A stretch of 64,000 bases of DNA from Pedomonas sp051304405 (GCF_051304405.1 NZ_JBPPGG010000003.1:248001-312000); one strand, 5' to 3'; shown: positions 28,303-37,614, counted from the first letter of the stretch. Notes: generated from the letters alone by a model not told the origin. Program-made: numbers and translations.

Positions 28303-29952
28303 TCAGTCCGGCTGGCCCAGCGTCTGCATCAGCGTCAGCATGTTCTTGATGTAGCCGGAGATGGAGATGCCCATCACCGGGGTGTCGGTGATGTAGGGCG
28401 AGGTATCGGTTTCGTCTCCCACGCGGGTGGTGGCGTAGTCGCCCGGCCTGGGCGTGGCGCTGCCCGGCCCGCGGTAGGGATTGCTGGTCGCCACCAGCGG
28501 CGTCGGCCACCAGCCCTCCGGCGTCAGGCTGGCGAGCACCGCCTGCGGGTCGGTGGGCAGGCTGCGGCTGTTGAGGTCGGAGCCGTCGATGTTCGCGCCG
28601 ACGAAGAAGCGCGGCAGCGGTTTGGGATCGGGCGAGAGCAGCGGCGAGTCCTTCGTCGCCTCCTCCACCGGCAACTTGATCAGCGCTTCATACTCCCGCC
28701 GGATCGCCGCCACGTCGATGGCGCGGGTGGAGGAATAGTGGCCGATGGTTTTCTCCGAGTTGTAATCCACGTAGTAGCGGCCGTTGACCACGTTGGAGCC
28801 GTGCCGGTGCACGAACAGCGGCCGGTTGGTGCCGATCTCGACAAACGTGGGATAGGGCCTGTCGCTGCGCCCGAGCGCGCCCTTGAGGCGGGTGGACTCG
28901 ATCCAGTCCAGCGCTTCGGGGATGCGGGCGAGGAAGCGCCGGTCGCCGGTCAGGCGGTAGAAGGTCATCAGGTTGCGCACGTTGGCGGCGGTCACCTCCG
29001 GCGACAGCGACGCCGGCTCGTAGGTGCGCGCGGCGGCGGGCTTCAGGTCATCGGGCGTGTATTGCAGCCCCCACCCCGCCTGCGGCGCGGCCTGCTGGGT
29101 GGCGAGCACCATGTTCATCGCCCGGCGGATGGCGTCCAGCACGCGGGTGTCGCCGAGCGTCTGGTAGCACATCAGCAGGAAGCGGATATTCTCCGCCGCC
29201 ACGTCGTCGTTGAAGGTGATGTAGGACGTGTAGTCGGCCTGGCCGTGGTGCACGAACTCGTGGCGCAGCGGATAGCGCTGCGGCCAGCCGCCGTTGGGAT
29301 ACTGGCTCTCCAGCACGAAGTTGATCGCCTTGTCGAGCGCCGGGCGGTATTTGGGGTCGAGCTTTTCCAGATAGAGCCGCAGCAGGAACTGGGCGGCCTC
29401 GGAGGTGACACTGTCATCGAAGGTGGCGTTGCCCCAGTAGTGCTGGAACTCCTCCATCCGCCAGGCATTGGCGCCGATGGTCTCGTACCAGTGCCGGGTC
29501 GAGGCCTCGCCCGCGAAGTCGATGAAATAATGCCAGCCGCCGCTGGGGTGCTGGCCCCAGATGAGCGCGGCCCCCACCTTCTCGGCGGCCTCGTAGTAGT
29601 ACTCGTCGCCGGTGGCGTGATAGGCGTCGAGGAACAGGTGGCCCATGGTGGACGTGCCCGGCGACTGCACCCAGATCATGGACGGCCGCGCCTCCAGCTC
29701 GCCCCAGCGGCGGGACATGTCCGGGAGGTACGACCAGACATAGCCGCCGTTGGTGGAGACCTTCTCCACCATGAACCGGGTGGCCCGCTTCATCGCCGCG
29801 AGCACCGCCTCGCGCGACGGCTGCGCCGCTGCGGAGGCAGACGCCGGATCAGCCTCCGCCGCCGCCGCGCCCGCCGGCAGCATCACGGTCAACGCCAGCG
29901 CCAGCGCCGTGCCCGCCGCCGCACGCAACAGAATACCCCGTTCTCCGCTCAT
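28303..29952 (-). CDS. Exported pectate lyase, PL10-like
   Basis: A 549-residue protein with signal peptide (residues 1-32, ending GAAAAEA). The core holds repeated alpha/alpha-toroid helices and the PL10 signatures LESQYPNGGWPQRYPL near residue 215 and YTSYITFNDDVAAENI near 235. PL10 enzymes cleave polygalacturonate by beta-elimination, giving unsaturated ends. Its start overlaps the stop of the cupin gene (ATGA), so the two are one operon, divergent from exuT and with a LacI-regulon site between. The chain is longer than a bare PL10 domain; the last 150 residues are unassigned. Confidence 0.8.
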   Translation of the reverse strand: MSGERGILLRAAAGTALALALTVMLPAGAAAAEADPASASAAAQPSREAVLAAMKRATRFMVEKVSTNGGYVWSYLPDMSRRWGELEARPSMIWVQSPGTSTMGHLFLDAYHATGDEYYYEAAEKVGAALIWGQHPSGGWHYFIDFAGEASTRHWYETIGANAWRMEEFQHYWGNATFDDSVTSEAAQFLLRLYLEKLDPKYRPALDKAINFVLESQYPNGGWPQRYPLRHEFVHHGQADYTSYITFNDDVAAENIRFLLMCYQTLGDTRVLDAIRRAMNMVLATQQAAPQAGWGLQYTPDDLKPAAARTYEPASLSPEVTAANVRNLMTFYRLTGDRRFLARIPEALDWIESTRLKGALGRSDRPYPTFVEIGTNRPLFVHRHGSNVVNGRYYVDYNSEKTIGHYSSTRAIDVAAIRREYEALIKLPVEEATKDSPLLSPDPKPLPRFFVGANIDGSDLNSRSLPTDPQAVLASLTPEGWWPTPLVATSNPYRGPGSATPRPGDYATTRVGDETDTSPYITDTPVMGISISGYIKNMLTLMQTLGQPD

Positions 29953-30431
29953 CGCGCCGTCCCTTTACCGGTGAGGGGATAGGCAATGGCCAGCACCAGA
30001 TCATCCGATCCCGCCTGACGGATGCCCACATTGTTCCCCGTGTAGATGTAAACCGCCGTGCCCTGGGCGATGCGCGTGACCACGCCGTCGGCGATGAGGT
30101 CGCCCTCGCCGGAGAGCACGTAATAAATCTCGTCGTGGCTGAGCACATGCTCGCCGATGGACGCGCCCGGATGGAGCGCCCGCACCCGGAACTCCATGGA
30201 CCGCCCCGCGACGCCGTCCGAATAGCGATAGGCCGTGCTCGTGCCCGTGCCGTTGTGGGGCGGCGTCTCCCGCGCCACGACCGCCTGCTGCGGCACGATC
30301 ACCACCGGTCGCGCCGGCGCGGCCCCGGCGGCCATCGCCGCGCCGGATGCACCGGTGCCAGTGCCCACACCCACGACGGCGACTCCGGCGGCAAGCGCCC
30401 GCAGCGCCGCAATTCTGGCGGATTCCTTCAT
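29949..30431 (-). CDS. Exported cupin protein, KdgF-like candidate
   Basis: A 160-residue protein with an N-terminal export signal (ALRALAAGVAVVGVGTGTGA) and a cupin barrel. Motif 1 appears as GASIGEHVLSHDEIYYVLSGEG (metal His/His/Glu), motif 2 as IAQGTAVYIYTGNNVG. Cytosolic KdgF, a small cupin, opens unsaturated galacturonate to the keto form. This one could do the same in the periplasm or bind an oligouronide, but that is inference. GGGGAGGCG precedes the ATG at 30431. It heads the operon with the pectate lyase. Confidence 0.72.
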   Translation of the reverse strand: MKESARIAALRALAAGVAVVGVGTGTGASGAAMAAGAAPARPVVIVPQQAVVARETPPHNGTGTSTAYRYSDGVAGRSMEFRVRALHPGASIGEHVLSHDEIYYVLSGEGDLIADGVVTRIAQGTAVYIYTGNNVGIRQAGSDDLVLAIAYPLTGKGTAR

Positions 30432-30511
30432 TCTCGCCTCCCCGGTTTCCGGCCGTTCTGTCAGGCCTGTTTCCCTGCCCGCGTCGTTTTTGCGTGGGCC
30501 TGTGTTGTCAA

Positions 30512-30525
30512 TGACACCGGTTTCC
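30512..30525. promoter_or_regulatory. LacI-regulon operator, site 1 (cupin/exuT divergent region)
   Basis: TGACACCGGTTTCC in the 143-base gap between the divergent cupin and hexuronate transporter genes. One of eight matches to TGAYACCGGTNNNN in this island; the left half and the ACCGGT core are perfect. Confidence 0.68.
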
Positions 30526-30574
30526 TTTAGAGAAGTCAAGAATAGACATAAAAAACCAGACGGGGAGGAAACCA

Positions 30575-31885
30575 ATGGCGGAGGCAAGCCTGGAGCGCGC
30601 CGCAACAGAGGCGTCCACCGGTGCGCACAGTGCGCCCAAACCTGGCGGCCGGCTGCGGTGGACCATCTGCGGCCTGCTGTTTTTCGCAACCACCATCAAC
30701 TACATCGACCGCCAGATGATCAGCGTGCTCAAGCCCACGCTGACCGCGGAATTCGGCTGGAGCGAGACCACCTACGCCGACATCGTCTTCTGGTTTCAGA
30801 CCGCCTATGCGCTTGGCTATTTCGTGTTCGGCCGCCTGATGGACCGGCTGGGCGCGCGCTTCGGCTATTCGCTGGCGGCGTGCATCTGGGGTCTGGCCGC
30901 CATGGGCACCGGCCTTGCCCGCTCGGCCGTGGATTTCATGTTCGCCCGCGCCGTGCTGGGCCTGGGCGAGTCGGGCAACTTCCCGGCCGGCATCAAGGCG
31001 GTGGCGGAGTGGTTCCCCAAGAAGGAGCGGGCCTTCGCCATCGGCATCTTCAACGCCGGGGCCAACGTGGGCGCCATCCTCACGCCGATCATCGCCCCGT
31101 TCCTCGTCTATCACTTCGGCTGGCAGACCGCGTTCTATGTCTCCGGCGCGCTGGTGCTGGTGTGGCTGGCGACCTGGCTCGGCATCTACCGCCGCCCGCG
31201 CGAGCACAAACGGCTCACGGCCTCCGAGCTGGCCTATATCGAGAGTGACCCGGCCGACACGCCCGGCCGCACGCCGTGGCTGGCGCTGCTCCGCCATCGC
31301 CAGACCTGGGCCTACGCCATCGGCAAGTTCCTCACCGACCCCATCTGGTGGATGTTCCTGTTCTGGCTGCCGGACTTCTTCGCCAAACAGTATGGGCTCG
31401 ACCTGATGAGCTTCGGCCCGCCGCTGGTGGCCATCTACGTGCTCTCCGATCTGGGCAGCATCGCAGGCGGCTGGCTCTCCTCCCGCCTCATCAAGCGGGG
31501 CTGGAGCGTCAACGCAGGCCGCAAGACCGCCATGCTCACCTGCGCCCTGTGCGTGCTGCCGGTGTGCCTTGCCATCGGTGCGGACAGCCTGTGGCTGGCG
31601 GTCGCCATCATCGGCCTTGCCACCGCCGCGCATCAGGGCTGGTCCGCCAACCTCTACACCCTGCCGTCCGACCTGTTCCCGCGCCGCGCCGTCGGCTCGA
31701 TCGTGGGCATCGGCGGCACGCTCGGCGCGGTGGGCGGCATGTGCATGGCCAAGTTCGCGGGCTGGATCCTGGAGACCACCGGCAGCTACATGCCCATGTT
31801 CATTCTGGCCGGGTCCACCTATCTGCTGGCGCTCGCCATCATCCACCTGCTGGTGCCCGATATGCGCCAGGCGGCGCTGGAGTAG
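30575..31885 (+). CDS. exuT: MFS hexuronate transporter, ExuT-like
   Basis: A 436-residue MFS protein of the anion:cation symporter branch. INYIDRQMISVLKPTLTAEFGWSE is the family start, LGLGESGNFPAGIKAVAEWFPKKERAFAIGIFNAGANVGA is the signature helix 4 region and IWWMFLFWLPDFFAKQYGLDL is shared by ExuT/GudP. It would import galacturonate or short uronates. GGGGAGG precedes the ATG. It is divergent from the cupin/lyase operon, with a regulon site in front, and followed by the hydratase with its own site. Confidence 0.88.
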   Translation: MAEASLERAATEASTGAHSAPKPGGRLRWTICGLLFFATTINYIDRQMISVLKPTLTAEFGWSETTYADIVFWFQTAYALGYFVFGRLMDRLGARFGYSLAACIWGLAAMGTGLARSAVDFMFARAVLGLGESGNFPAGIKAVAEWFPKKERAFAIGIFNAGANVGAILTPIIAPFLVYHFGWQTAFYVSGALVLVWLATWLGIYRRPREHKRLTASELAYIESDPADTPGRTPWLALLRHRQTWAYAIGKFLTDPIWWMFLFWLPDFFAKQYGLDLMSFGPPLVAIYVLSDLGSIAGGWLSSRLIKRGWSVNAGRKTAMLTCALCVLPVCLAIGADSLWLAVAIIGLATAAHQGWSANLYTLPSDLFPRRAVGSIVGIGGTLGAVGGMCMAKFAGWILETTGSYMPMFILAGSTYLLALAIIHLLVPDMRQAALE

Positions 31886-31924
31886 CCGCCGCGCACCACG
31901 CCCCTGTTTCCGCACCCGCTGAAA

Positions 31925-31938
31925 TGACACCGGTTTAC
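31925..31938. promoter_or_regulatory. LacI-regulon operator, site 2 (upstream of hydratase)
   Basis: TGACACCGGTTTAC, 26 bases before the hydratase start and 40 bases after the exuT stop, implying a separate regulated promoter for the hydratase. Confidence 0.66.
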
Positions 31939-31963
31939 TTCACCCAAGGTATCAGGACGTAAC

Positions 31964-32794
31964 ATGACAGTCACCGAGGCGTTTTCTCCCTCCTCCTCCA
32001 GCCGATCCGCCATCGCCCGGGCCTTTACCGACGCGCGGCGGGACGGGGCTGCCCTGCCGGGCTTCCCGGGCGGCCGCCTGCCCGACTCCCTTGCCGAGGC
32101 CTACGCGGTGCAGGATGCCGCCATTGCGCTGTGGCCGCACCGGATCGTCGGCTGGAAGGTGGGGCGCATCGTCGAGCCCGCCGCCAGCCAGGTGGGCGCG
32201 GACCGGCTGATGGGCCCGATCTTCGCCCCCCGCCTGTGGCAGGCCGGGGCCGCGCCCACGGCGGTGCCCGTGTTTGCGGGCGGCTTCGCGGCGGTGGAGG
32301 CGGAGTTCGTGATCCGCATCGGCCAGGACGCCGATCCCGCCAGGACCGCCTACACGCTGGAGGAGGCGGCGGCCCTCGTCGGCGGCTTCCATGTGGGCAT
32401 TGAAATGGCGGGCAGCCCGCTCGCCACCATCAATGCGCTGGGGCCGATTGCCGTTGTCTCCGACTTCGGCAACAACAACGGCCTCATCCTCGGCCCGGAA
32501 CTGATGGGCTGGCAGGAGCGCCCGTGGGAGACGCTGCGCTGCGAGACCTTCGTCGAGGGCGTCTCCGTCGGCACCGGCACCGCGGCCGACCTGCCGGGCG
32601 GGCCCATCTCCGCCCTGCGCTTTGCGCTGGAGACCGGAGCCCGGCGCGGCCGCCCCTTGCGCGCGGGCGACCTCATCTCGACCGGCGCCGTCACCGGCAT
32701 CCACGACATCACGGCAGGCCAGCGCGCCCGTGTGACCTTCCCGAACGGGCACGAAATCCACTGCGTCACCGAGCCCGCCGCGGGGATGGTTTGA
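31964..32794 (+). CDS. FAH-family hydratase (2-keto-4-pentenoate hydratase-like)
   Basis: A 276-residue protein of the MhpD/fumarylacetoacetase fold. The GWKVG motif near residue 64, AAVEAEFVIRIG near 108 (metal Glu) and VSDFGNNNGLILGP near 165 are characteristic, and the end (GDLISTGAVTGIHDITAGQRARVTF) is the conserved FAH turn. Known members hydrate 2-oxopent-4-enoate in aromatic catabolism, but no ring-cleavage genes are near. In this setting a 2-keto-deoxy sugar acid derivative is the likely substrate. AGGACGTAAC precedes the ATG. Confidence 0.8.
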   Translation: MTVTEAFSPSSSSRSAIARAFTDARRDGAALPGFPGGRLPDSLAEAYAVQDAAIALWPHRIVGWKVGRIVEPAASQVGADRLMGPIFAPRLWQAGAAPTAVPVFAGGFAAVEAEFVIRIGQDADPARTAYTLEEAAALVGGFHVGIEMAGSPLATINALGPIAVVSDFGNNNGLILGPELMGWQERPWETLRCETFVEGVSVGTGTAADLPGGPISALRFALETGARRGRPLRAGDLISTGAVTGIHDITAGQRARVTFPNGHEIHCVTEPAAGMV

Positions 32795-32809
32795 TTTTCT
32801 GATTTTGTT

Positions 32810-33000
32810 TTCATTTTGCAGGAGGGTCTCGGACCCTCCTGCACCCTTCCCTTCTTTCAAAACGATCGCACCCGGCCCTGCCCGCACCCCCCGCTGGCGA
32901 AAGGGCGCGGCCCGATAAATAACGTCCAGCGGAGCGCCGGAAACACGGCCCGAAAAACGAATGGGGGTGCAGGGGGTCCGCGACCCCCTGCTTTTTTTTA
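32810..33000. repeat. Composite multi-hairpin repeat, copy C
   Basis: Outer hairpins TGCAGGAGGGTC/GACCCTCCTGCA (32817-32843) and GCAGGGGGTC/GACCCCCTGC followed by T8 (32969-32999) are conserved; the middle diverged, keeping only the right part around GGAAACACGGCCCGAAAAACGAA. The final hairpin plus T8 is a good plus-strand terminator for the hydratase gene. Lies between convergent hydratase and GH43 genes. Confidence 0.8.
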
Positions 33001-33028
33001 AAATCCAGTCAAATACTCAACCCCGCCC

Positions 33029-34636
33029 TCACAGCGCCTGATAGGTGAAGTTGGCGAAGCAGGCCTCGCCCGTACCGGCGGCGTAAAGCGCCGGGCGCAG
33101 GCTGAGAAAATCCCCGGCGACGTTGTGGTGGTAGCCGGAGACTTCCATCTGCACGCCGAATTTCCGCCACGTGGCGCCGCCGTCGTGGCTGGTGTGGATG
33201 GTGAGGATGTTGCGGTCGTTGGTGAGGCGCAGGCGGCAGATGCGGCCCATCCCTTGGGGCTTGGCGGCTTTGCGCCCGAGCCCCGCGCGGTGCATCACGA
33301 AATTGCCGGCCGCCAGCCCCAGCCCGGCGTAGAGGCGGCGGTTGTAGAACAGCAGCAGCCCCGCCTCCGCCCCTTCGTCGATCGCCACGTCGCACTCGAT
33401 GCGGTAGGCGAGATCCCCCGCGATGCAGGTGAGGGGCACGCTGTCGGCGGGGCTGGTGCCCAGGGCTTTCAGGTGCAGCACGCCGCCCGCGCGGCGCACC
33501 CGTGCGGCTTCGCCGGGCGCGGGATCATGGAACGCCCACTGGAGGCCGAGGCGGTCGGTGGAAAAATCGTCGCTCAGCGCCAGGCCGTGGGGCTGCTCGC
33601 CGAGATCGACCGGCTTGGTGATGGGCGCGGAGAGGTCGCCGCCCAGCGGCCGGAACCAGCCGTCCGGCGTCCACTCGATCGGCTCCAGCAGGGTCTGGCG
33701 GCCGAGCGTCCAGAAGCCGTTCTCGTAGCCGTGGTAGACCATCCACCACCGGCCGTCCGGCCCCTCGAACGGGGTGGCGTGGCCCCGCGACCACCATTTC
33801 TCGGAGACCGACCAGGTTCTGACTATGGGGTTGCCGGGATCATGCTCCCACGGCCCGTCGAGGGAGCGGGCGCGGGCAACGATCACCATATGCCCGGTGG
33901 GCGGGCCCGCCGTGCCGCCCACAGCGGTGATCATGTAGAACCACTTGCCCCGGCGCACGATCTTGGGCCCCTCCGGCGAGAAGGACTCCACCACCCAGTC
34001 CTCCGGGTAGCGCCAGGGGTCATAGACATGCTCCACCGCCCCGGCGCGGGCGAGGCCGTCCGGCGTCAGCCGCACCCGGTCGCCGCCGCTGAGAAAGAGG
34101 TAGCGCGTGCCGTCTTCCGCCACCGCGTGGCCGGGGTCGATGTGGTCCGGCAGATCGAGGTCGATGGGCGCGCTCCACGGCCCTTCGATGGACGGGGCGT
34201 GGAGGACGTAAATCGACCGGCGGCCCGGGCGGCGCGCGTGAAAATACAGGAAGTAGCGCCCGCCGTGCCGGGTGAGTTCGGGCGCCCACACCGAGCCGAC
34301 GGGCGTGTGCAGCGCCGCCGTCACCGGCCGCCAGTTCACCAGATCGCGCGAGTGCCAGAGAAGCAGTCCCGGGTAGGCGTCGAAGCTGCTGTGGGTCATG
34401 TAATAGTCGTCGCCATCGCGCAGGAGGGTGGGGTCCGGCCGGTCGCCCGCCAGAATGGGGTTGAGGTAGGTGCCGTCGCCCAGGTCCGCGCGGCGCTGGC
34501 CGTCGAGGCCGGGCCGCCAGCGCAGGTCCGCCCGGTTTGCGCAGGCGCTGCTGGCGCGGGCGGGCGGCGGCAGAGCGGCGGACGCGGTGCCCGCGGCAAG
34601 GGCGGCGATGAACCGGCGGCGGCTGACATCGATCAT
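33029..34636 (-). CDS. Exported GH43-type glycoside hydrolase
   Basis: A 535-residue protein with an SRRRFIAALAAG start resembling a twin-arginine signal. The five-blade propeller of GH43 begins NPILAGDRPDPTLLRDGDDYY (catalytic base Asp near residue 65) and includes PIDLDLPDHIDPGHAV (transition-state Asp) and VVESFSPEGPKIV (acid Glu near residue 210). After about residue 330 a beta-sandwich (LALSDDFSTDRLGLQWAF) follows. Such enzymes act on arabinan, xylan or galactan side chains, fitting hairy-region pectin. No regulon site is directly upstream; it follows the TonB receptor gene after a terminator hairpin. Confidence 0.84.
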   Translation of the reverse strand: MIDVSRRRFIAALAAGTASAALPPPARASSACANRADLRWRPGLDGQRRADLGDGTYLNPILAGDRPDPTLLRDGDDYYMTHSSFDAYPGLLLWHSRDLVNWRPVTAALHTPVGSVWAPELTRHGGRYFLYFHARRPGRRSIYVLHAPSIEGPWSAPIDLDLPDHIDPGHAVAEDGTRYLFLSGGDRVRLTPDGLARAGAVEHVYDPWRYPEDWVVESFSPEGPKIVRRGKWFYMITAVGGTAGPPTGHMVIVARARSLDGPWEHDPGNPIVRTWSVSEKWWSRGHATPFEGPDGRWWMVYHGYENGFWTLGRQTLLEPIEWTPDGWFRPLGGDLSAPITKPVDLGEQPHGLALSDDFSTDRLGLQWAFHDPAPGEAARVRRAGGVLHLKALGTSPADSVPLTCIAGDLAYRIECDVAIDEGAEAGLLLFYNRRLYAGLGLAAGNFVMHRAGLGRKAAKPQGMGRICRLRLTNDRNILTIHTSHDGGATWRKFGVQMEVSGYHHNVAGDFLSLRPALYAAGTGEACFANFTYQAL

Positions 34637-34708
34637 GACCGGGCTCCCTCTGTTTTTTTCGGCGGCCTTTTTCCGGGCGGCCTTTTTTTTTGCATGGGAC
34701 GCAGGGGC

Positions 34709-34745
34709 AAAAAAAATGGGCGGGCAACCGTGTGATTGCCCGCCC
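34709..34745 (-). terminator. Rho-independent terminator of the TonB receptor gene
   Basis: On the minus strand GGGCGGGCAA pairs with TTGCCCGCCC (34718-34745, 8-base loop) and is followed by A and T8, 20 bases past the receptor stop codon. A textbook terminator that separates the receptor from the GH43 gene. Confidence 0.85.
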
Positions 34746-34764
34746 GAGGGACTGTGAGACGCAG

Positions 34765-37614
34765 TTACATCTTGTACCGGGCGCCGAAAATGATCGTGCG
34801 GCCGAAGTGGTTGTACTCGTAGTTCCGGTCCGCGAAGATATCGACAAACCGGTCGCGGTAATCGTCGGTGAGGTTGATGCCCTCCAGCGACAGCTCGAGG
34901 TTTTCGGTGACCTTGTAGCGCATGGAGGCGTCCACGTTCACCGAGCTGTTGTAGCCCTCGAAGATGTTGCCGGTGGCGCTGTTGCCGTCGATGAAGCCGC
35001 TGCGGTAGCTGACCGACGCGCGGGCGCTGAACCGGCTGTCCTCGTAGTAGAGGGTGGCGTTGTAGGCCCGCTTGGAGAGGTTGTTCAGCCGCTCCTTGTA
35101 GATGATCGGCTTGTCCTCCGTGCCGAAGTTGTACTTCACGTCGGAGTCGACGAAGGTGGCGTTGACGATGCCGCCGAAGTTGGACCAGAAGCCCGGCAGG
35201 AAGCGGAACGGCCCCTGCAGCGAGATTTCCATGCCCTTCAGCTTGCCGCCCTTGCCGTTGCCGATGCTGCGGATCTCCCACTCCCGGCCTTCGGGATTGC
35301 TGGCCGCCGGCGAGCTCGGCAGGATGACCGAGAGCGGCAGGCCGGTGGAGGCGAAGGTGCCGGTGGTGATGGTGTTGATCGGGAAGCTGGCGATGTCCTT
35401 GGCGAACAGGGCCACCGAGAAGATCGACTGCGGCGCGAAATACCACTCGAACGCCAGGTCGTAGGCCGTGGCCTTGAACGGCTCCAGGTTCGGGTTGCCG
35501 AAGTTGATGCGGTAGTTGAAGCCGTCCACCGAGCCGCCCGGCGTCAGGTTGCCGAGGCTCGGGCGCGTCATCACCTTGGCGACCGCGCCGCGGATGATGA
35601 TGTCATCCGTCGGGAACAGCGCCAGGTTGGCCGAAGGCAGCCAGTTGTTGTAGTCGCGCTTGGCGGTCAGCGCGACGCCGCTGGTCAGGCCCACCGACTT
35701 CTGGTCGGTGTGCATGTAGCGCAGGCCGAAATTGGCGGCATAGCCCATGCCGAAAATCTCGCTGCGGATGTTGGCCTGGAGGTAACCGCCGGTTGCCTCC
35801 TCCACCACCGAGCGGGTGTTGCCCGCATCCAGCGTCAGCTCGCGGTCGTAGAGGCCGGTGTAGGCGGCCGCCGCGTCGATATTGGGCACCAGCCAGTCGG
35901 TGGTGGTGCCGGCGGGCTGACCGGCCTTGCGCAGGTGGAACAGGTTGGCCAGCGAGCTGTTGACCGGCAGGCCGTAGACGGCGCCCGGCCCGGTGACGTT
36001 GGACGGCGTGCAGGTAACCTCGCCCAGCACCGCGTCCGGCCGCGCCACGTTGCTGGTGGGGCACACCACCGCGTCGCGGGTGTAGGCCTCGCTCGCGAAG
36101 CTGAAGCGGCGGTAGACCGCGCCCGCTTCCAGCTGGATGGCGTCGGTCACGTCCCACTCGGTCTTGAGCGAGAGGGTGCGGAACTTGTTGACCACGCTCG
36201 ACGGGCGGTCACGAATTTCCGCGAGCTGGAAGTTGGCCGGATCGGTGACGCTGGTGCCGAAGGTCAGCACCGGGTGGCGCGAGTCCGTGTAGTCGTAGCT
36301 GTAGCCCATCGCGTCGCGATCATCGAAGATCATCGTGGTCTCGCGCGAGATGCTGGCGTCGGACTTGGAGAAGCCGCCCAGAAGCTCGACCCGGAACACG
36401 TCCGAGAACTCGTGCTTCAGGTTGGCGCTCAGCTGGTAGAACTCGGTCTTGGAGTCGCGCTCGTAGCTTTCCGTGCGGACCCAGGCGTTGTCGAAGGTGC
36501 CCTTGATGAGGTTGTTCTTGTCGTCGATCACGTAATCGACGACATCCATGCCCTTCTCGTTGCTGCGGAACAGCACCTCGCCCCAGGACTCCGAGCGGGT
36601 TTCCTTGAAGTTGGAATAGAGGCCGTCGATCGACAGCACGGTGCTGTCGGTGGGCGCCCACTGAATGCTGCCGGTGAGGCCGAGGCGCTTGCGGTCGTGC
36701 CCCACCTCGCCATAGCGCGGAATGCGCGGGTGGAAGGCGTTGGCCACTTCCTTGCACGCGGCGGATTCGCCCGCGCCGCCGCAGGGCTGCCCGCGCACCG
36801 AGCGGAACGGCGCCTGCGCCCAGCGCACCGTGTTGTTGCCCAGCTCATCCGTGTTGGACGCCTGGTAGGCCGCCGAGAACGACACGCCGAACGTGCCCTC
36901 GTCGTTCTTCCAGGAAACGAGGCCCGCGAGGCGCGGCCCCAGGTCCTTGCTGAGCGTGTTGTACTGCCCCTGCACCGAGGCGACGGCGGTAAGGCCGGTC
37001 TTGCCCGCGAGCGGGTTGCCGGTGTTCAGGTCCACCACCGCGCCGAGCGAGCCTTCGTCCAGCGAGGCTTCCGCCGTCTTGTGCACGACGATGGAGTTGA
37101 ACAGCTCGGAGGCGAACACGTTGAAGTCGAACGCGCGGTCGCGGTTGGGGCTGGCGCCGTCGGTGGAGGTGGTGATGGTCTCCATGCCGTTGACGCGCAC
37201 GCGCGTGAACTGGGAGCCAAGGCCGCGCACCGTGATGGAGCGGCCCTCGCCGCCGTCGCGCAGGATCGAGATGCCCGGAATGCGTTGCAGCGATTCCGCC
37301 AGGTTCTGATCCGGGAACTTGGCGATGTCTTCCGCGACGATCACATCAACGGAGGAGACCGCATTGCGCTTCGCATCCAGCGCCACTTCCAGAGACTGGC
37401 GGAAGCCGGTGACGACGATTTCATCGAGCGGAATTTCCCCGGCCCCGCCGGCCGTGGTCGCCGTCTCTTCCGAGGCCGCGAAACCGTCCCCGGTGGTGGC
37501 GGCCGTCTGGGCGAACGTCGGCGTTGCCGTCAACAGCGCCAGGGCCAGCGCCCGGGTCGAGATGCCGCACGGCGATGGGCGGCCGGCAACACCGACCTTC
37601 CTGTATTTGATCAT
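34765..37614 (-). CDS. TonB-dependent receptor for pectin-derived oligosaccharides
   Basis: A 949-residue outer membrane receptor. A signal peptide ends TPTFAQ, the TonB box is probably EIVVTGF near residue 66, and the plug shows PDQNLAESLQRIPGISI and TVRGLGSQFTRVRVNGM. The rest is a 22-strand barrel ending FGRTIIFGARYKM. This plug type is common in carbohydrate-uptake receptors of sphingomonads, Caulobacter and Xanthomonas. GGGGAGGATGAA precedes the ATG. Two copies of the regulon site lie 67 and 246 bases upstream, so oligogalacturonide uptake is the likely role. The ligand itself cannot be read from sequence. Confidence 0.88.
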   Translation of the reverse strand: MIKYRKVGVAGRPSPCGISTRALALALLTATPTFAQTAATTGDGFAASEETATTAGGAGEIPLDEIVVTGFRQSLEVALDAKRNAVSSVDVIVAEDIAKFPDQNLAESLQRIPGISILRDGGEGRSITVRGLGSQFTRVRVNGMETITTSTDGASPNRDRAFDFNVFASELFNSIVVHKTAEASLDEGSLGAVVDLNTGNPLAGKTGLTAVASVQGQYNTLSKDLGPRLAGLVSWKNDEGTFGVSFSAAYQASNTDELGNNTVRWAQAPFRSVRGQPCGGAGESAACKEVANAFHPRIPRYGEVGHDRKRLGLTGSIQWAPTDSTVLSIDGLYSNFKETRSESWGEVLFRSNEKGMDVVDYVIDDKNNLIKGTFDNAWVRTESYERDSKTEFYQLSANLKHEFSDVFRVELLGGFSKSDASISRETTMIFDDRDAMGYSYDYTDSRHPVLTFGTSVTDPANFQLAEIRDRPSSVVNKFRTLSLKTEWDVTDAIQLEAGAVYRRFSFASEAYTRDAVVCPTSNVARPDAVLGEVTCTPSNVTGPGAVYGLPVNSSLANLFHLRKAGQPAGTTTDWLVPNIDAAAAYTGLYDRELTLDAGNTRSVVEEATGGYLQANIRSEIFGMGYAANFGLRYMHTDQKSVGLTSGVALTAKRDYNNWLPSANLALFPTDDIIIRGAVAKVMTRPSLGNLTPGGSVDGFNYRINFGNPNLEPFKATAYDLAFEWYFAPQSIFSVALFAKDIASFPINTITTGTFASTGLPLSVILPSSPAASNPEGREWEIRSIGNGKGGKLKGMEISLQGPFRFLPGFWSNFGGIVNATFVDSDVKYNFGTEDKPIIYKERLNNLSKRAYNATLYYEDSRFSARASVSYRSGFIDGNSATGNIFEGYNSSVNVDASMRYKVTENLELSLEGINLTDDYRDRFVDIFADRNYEYNHFGRTIIFGARYKM

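Noticed and set aside
33029..35446. A fusion of the GH43 enzyme with upstream sequence to 805 residues
   Set aside because: The upstream part is a shadow of the TonB receptor gene, and a good signal peptide and start exist at 34636.
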